From contig CAYTVL010000026.1 in NCBI GenBank assembly GCA_964441775.1, forward strand, positions 1-64,000: DNA of 64,000 bases. Reading direction: 5' to 3'. Positions 16,560-23,736 of this stretch are shown here, piece after piece. This stretch comes from SYOC01 sp964441775 (GTDB taxonomy: Bacteria > Desulfobacterota > Binatia > Bin18). The notes beneath the pieces were generated by a model. That model was not told the origin of the DNA. It ran no database searches and saw nothing but the letters and a program-made list of their open reading frames with translations. The first letter of the stretch is position 1; each line of letters begins with the position of its first letter. The translations under genes and the position numbers were made by a program.

Positions 16560-17288
16560 ATGCACTTCCATCTCCTTACCATTTTTCCCGAATTTTTCGT
16601 TTCGCCGCTCTCAGTCAGTCTCCTCAAAAAGGCGCAAGATAAGGGCATCATCTCCTGCACCGTCCATCACCTGCGCGCTTACGCGACTGGCGTGCATAAG
16701 TCCACCGACGATGCACCATACGGAGGTGGTCAGGGCATGGTGATGAAACCCGAACCGATCGTGAGTGCGTTAGAGCAGATTTGTGCGTCGCTCGTACAGC
16801 CTTGGCGCATTCTGTTATCGCCGCAAGGAACTCTACTTTCCCAGGAAAAAGTGAAGAGGCTCGCCACCAAAGAGACGCTGGTCCTCGTATGTGGCCGTTA
16901 TGAAGGGGTGGATGAACGGGTGCGCGCTTTTGTCGATGAAGAAATTTCGATTGGCGATTATGTGCTTAATGGCGGTGAAGTCGCTGCGTTGGTCATCGTC
17001 GATGCAGTATCTCGCTTGACGCCGGGCTTTGTCGGACGGCAAGAGTCGACGGAGGAAGAGTCTTTTAGCGACGGCTTATTAGAGTATCCACAGTACACCC
17101 GCCCAGAAGAGTTCCGGAGCCTGCATGTCCCTGAAGTTTTACTCTCGGGCAACCATGCGGAAATTGCGCGTTGGCGGCGTCGGCAAGCACTCCTCCGTAC
17201 CCGAGCACGTCGGCCTGACTTGCTCGCACGGGCAAAGGTGAGTGAAGAAGAACAGCGCTGGCTGGCGCAGGAAAGTAATGAAGACTGA
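16560..17288 (+). CDS. trmD: tRNA (guanine-N1-)-methyltransferase TrmD
   Basis: A 242-residue SPOUT methyltransferase that makes m1G37 in tRNA. Family motifs: MHFHLLTIFPEFF at the start, DDAPYGGGQGMVMKPEPI, LVCGRYEGVDERV, SIGDYVLNGGEVAALVIVDA and YPQYTRPEEFRSLHVPEVLLSGNH (in pieces). The trefoil-knot SAM site is the GRYEG/IGDYVLNGG region. It follows rimM by 41 bases, the conserved order. Confidence 0.97.
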   Translation: MHFHLLTIFPEFFVSPLSVSLLKKAQDKGIISCTVHHLRAYATGVHKSTDDAPYGGGQGMVMKPEPIVSALEQICASLVQPWRILLSPQGTLLSQEKVKRLATKETLVLVCGRYEGVDERVRAFVDEEISIGDYVLNGGEVAALVIVDAVSRLTPGFVGRQESTEEESFSDGLLEYPQYTRPEEFRSLHVPEVLLSGNHAEIARWRRRQALLRTRARRPDLLARAKVSEEEQRWLAQESNED

Positions 17289-17302
17289 GGCGGAACGTTT
17301 GC

Positions 17303-17863
17303 ATGGCAGATTTGTACCTCGCCCTCTTGCATTATCCAGTGTACGACAAGGACCATAAGGTGGTGACCACGTCAATCACCAACATGGATATCCATGACAT
17401 CGCCCGTTCGGCGCGGACCTATGGAGTCAAGCGCTACTTTGTGGCGAATCCAATTCGGACGCTGCGCGCCCTTTCTGAAAAAATCCTTGACCATTGGGAA
17501 CACGGCTATGGCAGTGTGTATAATGAAACTCGGAAGGACGCGCTTTCACTCGTCGCCCTGGCGGATGACCTTGATGACGTGATCAAAACAATCGTCCACG
17601 AGACTGGGACAGCTCCCTGTGTAGTCGTAACGTCCGCTCGTTCGGGACCGAAACGGACTTCTTTTGCGGAGGTGAAGAAATTGCTGGACGAATCAGGAGC
17701 CCCGCTTCTGCTGGTATTAGGAACCGGGTGGGGATTGACCGAGGAAGTGTTGGAGAGGGCAGATATTGTACTTGAACCGATTCGCGGGGTAGGAGAATAT
17801 AACCACTTGTCCGTTCGCGCCGCCGCGGCCATCATGCTTGACCGTCTCCGGCAAGCACGATAA
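17303..17863 (+). CDS. Predicted SAM-dependent RNA methyltransferase (COG4752/PF09936 type)
   Basis: A 186-residue protein, MADLYLALLHYPVYDKDHKV then TTSITNMDIHDIARSARTYG, ending with LLVLGTGWGLTEEVLERADI and HLSVRAAAAIMLDRL. These are the signatures of the SPOUT-like RNA methyltransferase family that sits between trmD and rplS in many deltaproteobacteria and deep-branching bacteria. The substrate RNA is not established. It starts 14 bases after trmD with GGCGGAACG upstream. Confidence 0.85.
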   Translation: MADLYLALLHYPVYDKDHKVVTTSITNMDIHDIARSARTYGVKRYFVANPIRTLRALSEKILDHWEHGYGSVYNETRKDALSLVALADDLDDVIKTIVHETGTAPCVVVTSARSGPKRTSFAEVKKLLDESGAPLLLVLGTGWGLTEEVLERADIVLEPIRGVGEYNHLSVRAAAAIMLDRLRQAR

Positions 17864-18034
17864 AGATAAGAGCCCAACTTTTAGTCGAGAGCATTCTCAG
17901 CCACAGTCAAAAACCCGCCCCAACACACAACGAGAGAGAGGATCAGCAACAGATCTTTTCCCCGTGTCTGTGAAGCCTGGTCTTTTCATTGAGGGCGGCG
18001 TGTCGAAGGCTGACGGCGGATGGAGGAAATGACC

Positions 18035-18478
18035 ATGAGCAAAATTATGAACGCCATTGAAGCAGGCCAGTTACGGTCTGACATTCCGGATTTTAAGGTG
18101 GGCGACACCGTACGAGTGCACGCTAAAATCATCGAAGGTGATAAAGAGCGGATTCAGATATTTGAAGGGGCAGTCATCAGTCGCGCCAACGGCGTCAACC
18201 GGGCGACGTTCACCGTGCGCAAAATCTCCTACGGCGTCGGCGTCGAACGGATCTTTCCGCTGCATTCTCCGCGGATTGACAAGATTGAAGTTGTGACGCG
18301 TGGACGCGTGCGGCGCGCCAAGCTGTATTACCTGCGAGAACTGTCCGGAAAAGCTGCGCGCATCAAAGGCGAACGCATGCAAATTCTGCCAACCGGGAAG
18401 GCGACAGAGGCAACCGCTGCGGCAGAGGCTCCAGCGCCTGAAGTGGAAGCTGCGCAAGAAGAACACGCAGCCCAGTAG
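18035..18478 (+). CDS. rplS: Ribosomal protein L19
   Basis: A 147-residue protein with the L19 core FKVGDTVRVHAKIIEGDKER, IQIFEGAVISRANGVNRATF and GVGVERIFPLHSPRIDKIEV. It is longer than the usual 115-125 residues because of an Ala/Glu-rich tail after ARIKGERMQILP. TGGAGG lies eight bases before the ATG at 18035; an ATG at 18029 is also possible. It closes the ffh-rplS operon. The 170 bases between the previous gene and this one contain no ORF. Confidence 0.96.
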   Translation: MSKIMNAIEAGQLRSDIPDFKVGDTVRVHAKIIEGDKERIQIFEGAVISRANGVNRATFTVRKISYGVGVERIFPLHSPRIDKIEVVTRGRVRRAKLYYLRELSGKAARIKGERMQILPTGKATEATAAAEAPAPEVEAAQEEHAAQ

Positions 18479-18486
18479 CGCGCCCG

Positions 18487-18714
18487 CTAACCCAAAACTC
18501 ATGAGATTCGTACACTCGGGATCGGTGCAGTCTCCTCGTTCACCCGGCGATTCATCGCCGGGCTCCAGCGCGGCGCCCCATCAAATGGGGCTTGGGAGCT
18601 CGCAAGCTGGCTTTAGCCATCGTTGCTGCGTAGCCCAGACCCTTCATGTCCGGGCGGAGTGCGCCGATCTTTTGCCTCTCGATTTAGCAAAGTAGTGAGA
18701 GCGTTCTGCTCTCT
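18487..18714. repeat. Mosaic of palindromic repeats after rplS
   Basis: The space between rplS and the convergent membrane cluster is built of short palindromes: a perfect 8-bp stem CCCGGCGA-TTCA-TCGCCGGG (18543-18562), CCCCATCAAATGGGG (18575-18589), an imperfect CCCAGAC/GTCCGGG hairpin (18634-18655) and gctcgcaagc. The first stem-loop shares its loop and stem pattern with one at 39761-39784. It may end transcription of rplS, but there is no T-run. Confidence 0.65.
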
Positions 18715-19452
18715 TTACAAAAGAGTCTGCCTGCCAATTTTTTTCCGCCCCCTTTCCCACCACGCTAAACCCATCACCATCACCGCCACTAGCACGAGCG
18801 TAGCGTAGTCGTACTCCGCTGAGGCATACACAATCAGCTCATCAAAGCGACCGATGAGCAGCGACATTCTCGCCATGACTGTGTATCCGAAAGCCGCCCC
18901 GAACGAAATCATTAAAAAATAGATTCCCACCCGCGCCACTCGTCGAGCCGCACCCGTATGTTCAAGCGAAAAGAAAAAATAGAACAGCACGCTAACCACC
19001 CCGATGAGGATGAGTAGGGGGTTGAGACTCGACCAGGTCAGATGCGCTAAGCCACCTGCACCGATGGCGGTGAAGGGTTTCAAGGTGCCCTGGACTTGTT
19101 GCAGGATGAACGAAGAGATTTGTCTCGGAATCGCCACGCCTGAACTGATCCCCAAAATAAATGCAAAGGAGATGCGGCTGAGCCAGGAGATTGGGGGAAG
19201 GAAACGAGACAACATCAGCAATCCCAGCAGCGCCGGAATCACCAGCCACCATTTCCCCTGGAAGACCATCGGCGTGTAGAGTTTATTCACCATCACTTCA
19301 TAGTGCGTGATGGTCAGCAGGTAGCCCATCGAGACCCCGACAAAAATGTGTTCGCCCAGTTTAAAGAATGGATTGTCTTTGTAAAGAAAGCTATACATAC
19401 ACAGGCTCAATCCAACCGCAGTCCACGCGCCGAGCAAAGTTTCCGCACTCAT
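18715..19452 (-). CDS. Seven-span membrane protein of the MutL/DUF6754 cluster
   Basis: A 245-residue protein of about seven hydrophobic helices, starting MSAETLLGAWTAVGLSLCMY and including GEHIFVGVSMGYLLTITHYE, RISFAFILGISSGVAIPRQI and a basic end WWERGRKKIGRQ. I do not recognise a functional family. It is the last gene of the minus-strand cluster that runs from 25.9 kb, and its start overlaps the stop of the 278-residue gene by four bases, so it is translationally coupled. It is most likely a structural part of a membrane complex. Confidence 0.8.
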   Translation of the reverse strand: MSAETLLGAWTAVGLSLCMYSFLYKDNPFFKLGEHIFVGVSMGYLLTITHYEVMVNKLYTPMVFQGKWWLVIPALLGLLMLSRFLPPISWLSRISFAFILGISSGVAIPRQISSFILQQVQGTLKPFTAIGAGGLAHLTWSSLNPLLILIGVVSVLFYFFFSLEHTGAARRVARVGIYFLMISFGAAFGYTVMARMSLLIGRFDELIVYASAEYDYATLVLVAVMVMGLAWWERGRKKIGRQTLL

Positions 19453-20285
19453 GGTCGCCGTTTCCTTCTCTCTCCACTTAGAAAGTAGACGCTGTTACAC
19501 ACCACAATCAGCAAGATGATGAGAAAGTGCGTGGCGGACTGAGCGTCCATTCCAGCTAAGGCTTTTCCTTCGCGACCGAGGAGGATTTCGTACTCCGCCG
19601 CGCCGCGCAGACCGCCGAGAAGGCCGTTGATCTGCCCGGTATCGAGCAACGGGTAGAAGCGGGGCGCGCTCACCGCCGTACAGCCTCCGCCGAGTTCAAA
19701 TCCATATTTCTCTTTCCCGTACACGTACCAGGTGTCGAGCCCGGGAAAGCCGACGCTCAAACTCACGACATAGGGGATATCACGTAGCGAATGGATGCTG
19801 CTTAAAATCGGCAACTCTGTATTTTTGACGCCGGAATAATCCGTCGGAAACGCCGCGTGAAAATCTTGCCCCATGCTGATGACCGCGCTCGCATCACCTG
19901 GCGCATACCCAAGAAAGGCGTAGTCTTTCCCTTTTTCTTTTTGGCTCTCTTGGGCGATTTGCGCAAAGGCGGTCTCGGCAAGACCTGTGCCCGCGGGCCA
20001 CAGCGTCATGCCGAGCACTTTCAAATTTTTGCGGAACGCGTGTCGCAACAACGCAATCGCCATAGGATACAGTTCCGGCTTCCCGCCCGGCTCAAAATCA
20101 AAAGAGAGTAAAAACACGGACCCCTCCGGCATATTTTCTAGATAATCGTACACCTTCCTCACTTCTGGTGAGACGCGAATAGGCAGGCCGACGGGGTACA
20201 ACAATGGCAACAACGTAGCAAGGCCGATCAGCAAGAAGATGATCCGCCGGTCAAGACGTAAGAGCCGTTGGGCAAAGTCGGCCAT
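19449..20285 (-). CDS. Membrane protein with large external domain, unknown function
   Basis: A 278-residue protein with one membrane helix near each end (RRIIFLLIGLATLLPLLYPV at 13-32; THFLIILLIVVCNSVYFLSG near the C-terminus) and about 210 residues between them, probably outside the membrane. That domain begins VSPEVRKVYDYLENMPEGSV and contains LGMTLWPAGTGLAE and GQINGLLGGLRGAAEYEILL. No catalytic motif is recognised. Both ends are coupled or close to neighbours: it overlaps the 245-residue gene by four bases and lies 95 bases after the 212-residue gene. Confidence 0.78.
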   Translation of the reverse strand: MADFAQRLLRLDRRIIFLLIGLATLLPLLYPVGLPIRVSPEVRKVYDYLENMPEGSVFLLSFDFEPGGKPELYPMAIALLRHAFRKNLKVLGMTLWPAGTGLAETAFAQIAQESQKEKGKDYAFLGYAPGDASAVISMGQDFHAAFPTDYSGVKNTELPILSSIHSLRDIPYVVSLSVGFPGLDTWYVYGKEKYGFELGGGCTAVSAPRFYPLLDTGQINGLLGGLRGAAEYEILLGREGKALAGMDAQSATHFLIILLIVVCNSVYFLSGERRKRRP

Positions 20286-20382
20286 AGATCAGTCCACAGT
20301 TGGAATCGACCATGAGAAGAAACACAAAGGGAATTCTCGATTTTTGCTTTTTGCCTTTTGCTTTTTGCCCTTTGCTTTCATC
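20286..20382. repeat. Word-like tandem repeat in the cluster's only wide gap
   Basis: The gap holds alternating tgctttttgccttttgcttt words (about 20345-20382), reaching to the stop codon of the 212-residue gene. This is the same class of word repeat found at 11285 and 5216. It interrupts an otherwise overlapping gene string, suggesting a recent insertion. Confidence 0.55.
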
Positions 20383-21019
20383 AATCTTTCCCTTCCCCGA
20401 GATGCGCCCGCTCGATGCCGCAAATGATTTTGATCGACGTGGCGATGCCGCCAAGACTCACGCCGATGAGGATGCCCCGCTGGGCCGCCGTATTCGGCAC
20501 GTTCATGATCCAATCCGACACCCCCCCAATCCACGCAATAAGATGCTCACCAAGCGGGACCCGCCCGCTCATTACTAATATGGCGGACAACAGCAATACC
20601 GTCGCTTCAGGGGTGCGTGCGCGAAAAGCGCGATAAGCCGCTGAAGCAACGAAAAACGCCAACAGGGAAAACATCGTCCCTTGCAGCGCCACCATGACGT
20701 TGTTGTAGAGCCAACCGAAGGCCGACCCTTCGGTTTTTCCACCTGACCAGAGACCCGCGCCGAGCATGACAAACATCGCCAGGAACATCACCACGCTGTA
20801 GCCCCATCCGGCCTCTTTCCTTTTAATCTTGAGATAATGGGTGTATAAGAGGCTGCCCACGCCGAGGATGATGGCGAACCCCGAGATGATCTGGCTCCAG
20901 ACCGAGACCTCGCTCAGTAGGGTTTCCGAGACGGGGTGCGGCACATAGTATTGCGCCGCAAAAAGTACGCCGGTGACAAACGTAATGGCGATGGGCAACG
21001 AACGTTTCCAAAAAATCAC
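20381..21019 (-). CDS. Six-span membrane protein of the MutL/DUF6754 cluster
   Basis: A 212-residue hydrophobic protein, MIFWKRSLPIAITFVTGVLF at the start, with helices IISGFAIILGVGSLLYTHYL, YSVVMFLAMFVMLGAGLW and MVALQGTMFSLLAFFVASAAY, and a final hydrophobic stretch RGILIGVSLGGIATSIKIIC. The loop GGVSDWIMNVPNTAAQRG between the last helices looks conserved in character (polar, glycine-rich). No known family is recognised. It lies nine bases after the DUF6754 gene. Confidence 0.8.
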   Translation of the reverse strand: MIFWKRSLPIAITFVTGVLFAAQYYVPHPVSETLLSEVSVWSQIISGFAIILGVGSLLYTHYLKIKRKEAGWGYSVVMFLAMFVMLGAGLWSGGKTEGSAFGWLYNNVMVALQGTMFSLLAFFVASAAYRAFRARTPEATVLLLSAILVMSGRVPLGEHLIAWIGGVSDWIMNVPNTAAQRGILIGVSLGGIATSIKIICGIERAHLGEGKD

Positions 21020-21028
21020 AATATGTTC

Positions 21029-22312
21029 CTACTTGAAGTCGTTGAACAGTTGAAAAAAGAGCTGGAACATCGCGGTTCCGGTCATTTCCCCAAGAGCGAG
21101 CAGCACGGCGCCCCCAAGCATTGCACCTAACAACACCGCCTTGCCGATGTCTTGCGCGCGCAAGGTCCCAACCAGCGCCGGCTCGCGCGACAAGTACGCG
21201 CTGGCTGCGTACAACTCTTCTCCAATTAACGTGTAATCACAGGTCGTGACAAAAAACGGCAACTGATGCTCCGCGTCCGTGCCGGCAATTTGAATAGCGC
21301 CAGTAGCCGCCCCGGTTTCCGCTAAGAGCAATGACTCTGCGTAGTAGTAGCCCATAAAAAAATTGGCGGCGGGCTTCTCGCGCAGCATCATCCCGTCCAC
21401 CGCAGCAGTGTAAGCGAACTGATCACGAGTGATAAAAAAATTGGCGTCCTCTTTATAGGCGTCCGGTCTTCCTACTGAGAGGTACGATTCGCGCACCATT
21501 TCTTGGCAGATCGCCATGACGATCGGCGCGCGATGTGGGATTTTGATGTCTGCGCCATAGGATGCGACGCGCTTGGCGACTTCCCCTAAAATTACCGTCG
21601 CCGCAATGGTAGCGAGGCTCGACGGATCTCCGCCGCCACTCAATTCCCCGCTGCCCGTCATGTAGAGCACAGAGCGGCCCATCTCAGTAGCACGCCCAAC
21701 CGCTTCTTCCACCGCGTCCAACCCAGGAATACGACGAAGAAAAATGTCGGGGTTTCCGCGCGCACGGCGGATCGATACGATGACTGTTCCACCAAAGACC
21801 AACACGAGCAACAAATTATTCAACTTTGTCCAGTTGAAAAAATTTGCGCGCGGCGTGGCGGACACAATGGGGCTTTCCGGGTGTTCTTGTCCGTGCACTA
21901 CCGTGACTTTGAAGAAATAAAGATGGTTGTTAGTCAGTTGTTCGTTGGCGACGGATTTGACCAGAAAGAAATGCCGATCTTGACGCTTCTCGCCCCATGC
22001 CCACCACGGACTGGCAACTTCGGTCTCATAATGGGTATTCGCTGGGAACTCGGCAATCTGCGTAAACGCTTCGCCTTGGTGGTCGCTCACAGCGACTCGA
22101 TACACCGTAGATGGGTCGTCAAATGTCGAGGCTGCCCAGCGTAGCCCGACGGTTCCTCCGCTATCACTAGGCATGTCGAACGCTTCGAGCGCACGAGGCG
22201 CTTCGAGGGCAAAAACGTCAGGTTGGAACGAGACGACGAGGAAACCAATCGTTGCTCCTATCGTCCCCACCCGTCTCCACTTGTTCGCCGCCAGCTTGGG
22301 TTGCACCGTCAC
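21029..22312 (-). CDS. DUF6754-type membrane protein with N-terminal FN3-like domain
   Basis: A 427-residue protein: an N-terminal signal or anchor (GTIGATIGFLVVSFQPDVFA), a beta-rich fibronectin-III-like domain at about 38-155 (GTVGLRWAASTFDDPSTVYR), a membrane helix at about 165-182 (LLLVLVFGGTVIVSI), a large domain with GRATEMGRSVLYMTGSGELS, ATIAATVILGEVAKRVASYG and IQIAGTDAEHQLPFFVTTCD, and a C-terminal helix. The large domain matches what I know as DUF6754; its function is unknown. Its start overlaps the stop of the 377-residue gene by four bases. Confidence 0.78.
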   Translation of the reverse strand: MTVQPKLAANKWRRVGTIGATIGFLVVSFQPDVFALEAPRALEAFDMPSDSGGTVGLRWAASTFDDPSTVYRVAVSDHQGEAFTQIAEFPANTHYETEVASPWWAWGEKRQDRHFFLVKSVANEQLTNNHLYFFKVTVVHGQEHPESPIVSATPRANFFNWTKLNNLLLVLVFGGTVIVSIRRARGNPDIFLRRIPGLDAVEEAVGRATEMGRSVLYMTGSGELSGGGDPSSLATIAATVILGEVAKRVASYGADIKIPHRAPIVMAICQEMVRESYLSVGRPDAYKEDANFFITRDQFAYTAAVDGMMLREKPAANFFMGYYYAESLLLAETGAATGAIQIAGTDAEHQLPFFVTTCDYTLIGEELYAASAYLSREPALVGTLRAQDIGKAVLLGAMLGGAVLLALGEMTGTAMFQLFFQLFNDFK

Positions 22313-23442
22313 TCCTCAATCATTTCCACATTCGCACGAGGAATCGTCACCTCACGTCCATCCGGCAGCACGGCGACCAACACGCGCACGTGGCTCTCGG
22401 TCGGAACCTGTTGCAACTCCGTCGGCAGCAGCTTCACCTGCGCGAGCAGGCCGAAATAAGGCTCACGGATAATACGAATCGTGTCGCCCACTTGAATACC
22501 AGCCTCGATGACTTGAGTCTTGGAACCTGGAACTTGAAACTGCGTCGTTTGTTCCAGCGGGATGACAATTTCCGGACGGATCACGCCCGCGCGAATCTGA
22601 GTCGCCCCGCTGCACGACGCCGTCTGTCCCACTTTGGCCGCCAGTAAATCAAACGTTCTCCGCGCCATAGGGATAGCGCCAAACCCTTCCGTGATAATGA
22701 GTGTGAGGGCGAGCTTCTCGGTTCCGGTAATGGCGACGCCGAGATCGTAGCCCAACAGTTCTTTGAGGTCACGATCGTGCACCCCGCCGACCACAAGCGC
22801 ACGGACGCCAAGCGCTTGCGCTCGCGCAAAGGCGTCCTTCTGGACAAGGGCTCCCCCCACAACAATCTGGTCTTTGTGCTCGGGACGCAGATGATCAACC
22901 GTGAGCAGTTCATCCGGACTCTGCACGGCCAGCGCGATTGTGCCGTGGGTTTCTCCCCCCACACCGAAAATGCCCTGGATGAACGCGCAGCGGGACTCAA
23001 CCACCACGCCTTGGCGTGGAATGGTCTCGACAATAACGCCATCAATATACGCGGTCAGTCGAATCGTTTCCGGCGGCTCGCGTAGAAACACCTGACCGGT
23101 GAGAGAAGAGACATTTTCAATGTGACCGCCGATTGGCGCACGCACCTGAGTCGTGAACCATTTGATGAACGGGCGGTTCTCCGCAAGCGTTTCATCCTTA
23201 GCGATAAAGTCGCCTTCGTGTTTCAGTAAATACGAAGAAACCTCGCTCGGCATGATGCTCAGTTTGTTCGCCACATTGACTGGGTAGACTTTTCCAGGCA
23301 GGGCGGTGTGCGCGACTTCCGTGGCCGCACTCACAGGAGCACCTTCACTGATGGTTACTTCGCCAGGAATAGGCAGTATCCGTCGTCTACGAATAAAGGC
23401 GTCCGGCGTGACGCGGAGGCCAGGAGTGTAGGAGTGCGCCAT
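22309..23442 (-). CDS. Barrel-sandwich-hybrid and KOW-like domain protein, unknown function
   Basis: A 377-residue soluble protein. Residues about 70-125 resemble a biotinyl/lipoyl-type barrel-sandwich hybrid of the RnfC kind (KHEGDFIAKDETLAENR, then VRAPIGGHIENVSSLTGQVF). The middle is alpha/beta (GVRALVVGGVHDRDLKELLG; TLIITEGFGAIPMA). The end, from about 320, resembles a KOW/NusG-type SH3 fold (GDTIRIIREPYFGLLAQVKL; VLPDGREVTIPRANVEMIEE). No cofactor lysine or iron-sulfur motif is seen. The linker before the KOW part contains FQVPGSKTQV, encoded by a word-like repeat near 22505-22540. Confidence 0.72.
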   Translation of the reverse strand: MAHSYTPGLRVTPDAFIRRRRILPIPGEVTISEGAPVSAATEVAHTALPGKVYPVNVANKLSIMPSEVSSYLLKHEGDFIAKDETLAENRPFIKWFTTQVRAPIGGHIENVSSLTGQVFLREPPETIRLTAYIDGVIVETIPRQGVVVESRCAFIQGIFGVGGETHGTIALAVQSPDELLTVDHLRPEHKDQIVVGGALVQKDAFARAQALGVRALVVGGVHDRDLKELLGYDLGVAITGTEKLALTLIITEGFGAIPMARRTFDLLAAKVGQTASCSGATQIRAGVIRPEIVIPLEQTTQFQVPGSKTQVIEAGIQVGDTIRIIREPYFGLLAQVKLLPTELQQVPTESHVRVLVAVLPDGREVTIPRANVEMIEE

Positions 23443-23471
23443 AAAATCAGAGGTCGTCGTTTGTACCGTTC

Positions 23472-23717
23472 TTACGTCCGTAAGACGTTCACCCCGTAGT
23501 CGGAGAAAATTTTGTCATGGGTTACGATGATAAGGTTCTCCACCTGCGCTTGTGCGATAAGCATCCGGTCGAACGGATCGTTATGGTGCGGAGGAAGTGT
23601 TCCCGCCACAAGAGTATGATGCGCTGAAATCGGCAGCTCCACGAATCCATTCGCCATAACCTCCTGGTCGATTCGTTCAGTCCCCGGGTTACGTCTACCG
23701 AGCTGAGCCTTAATCAT
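23472..23717 (-). pseudogene. C-terminal half of a VapC-like PIN-domain toxin
   Basis: The frame reads SIWEI-MIKAQLGRR, then GFVELPISAHHTLVAGTLPP, HHNDPFDRMLIAQAQVENLI and VTHDKIFSDYG, the conserved second half of VapC toxins, including the acidic DPFDR site. The first half, with the initial catalytic Asp, is absent: the frame runs upstream directly into the glmL stop region, where a TAG closes it. No antitoxin gene is present. It is a decayed toxin-antitoxin remnant inserted between two cluster genes. Confidence 0.75.
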
Positions 23718-23736
23718 AATCTCCCAAATAGAGTGT

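Noticed and set aside
18487..18714. Possible CRISPR or structured RNA in the palindromic stretch after rplS
   Set aside because: The palindromes differ from each other and are not regularly spaced; no spacers and no cas genes.
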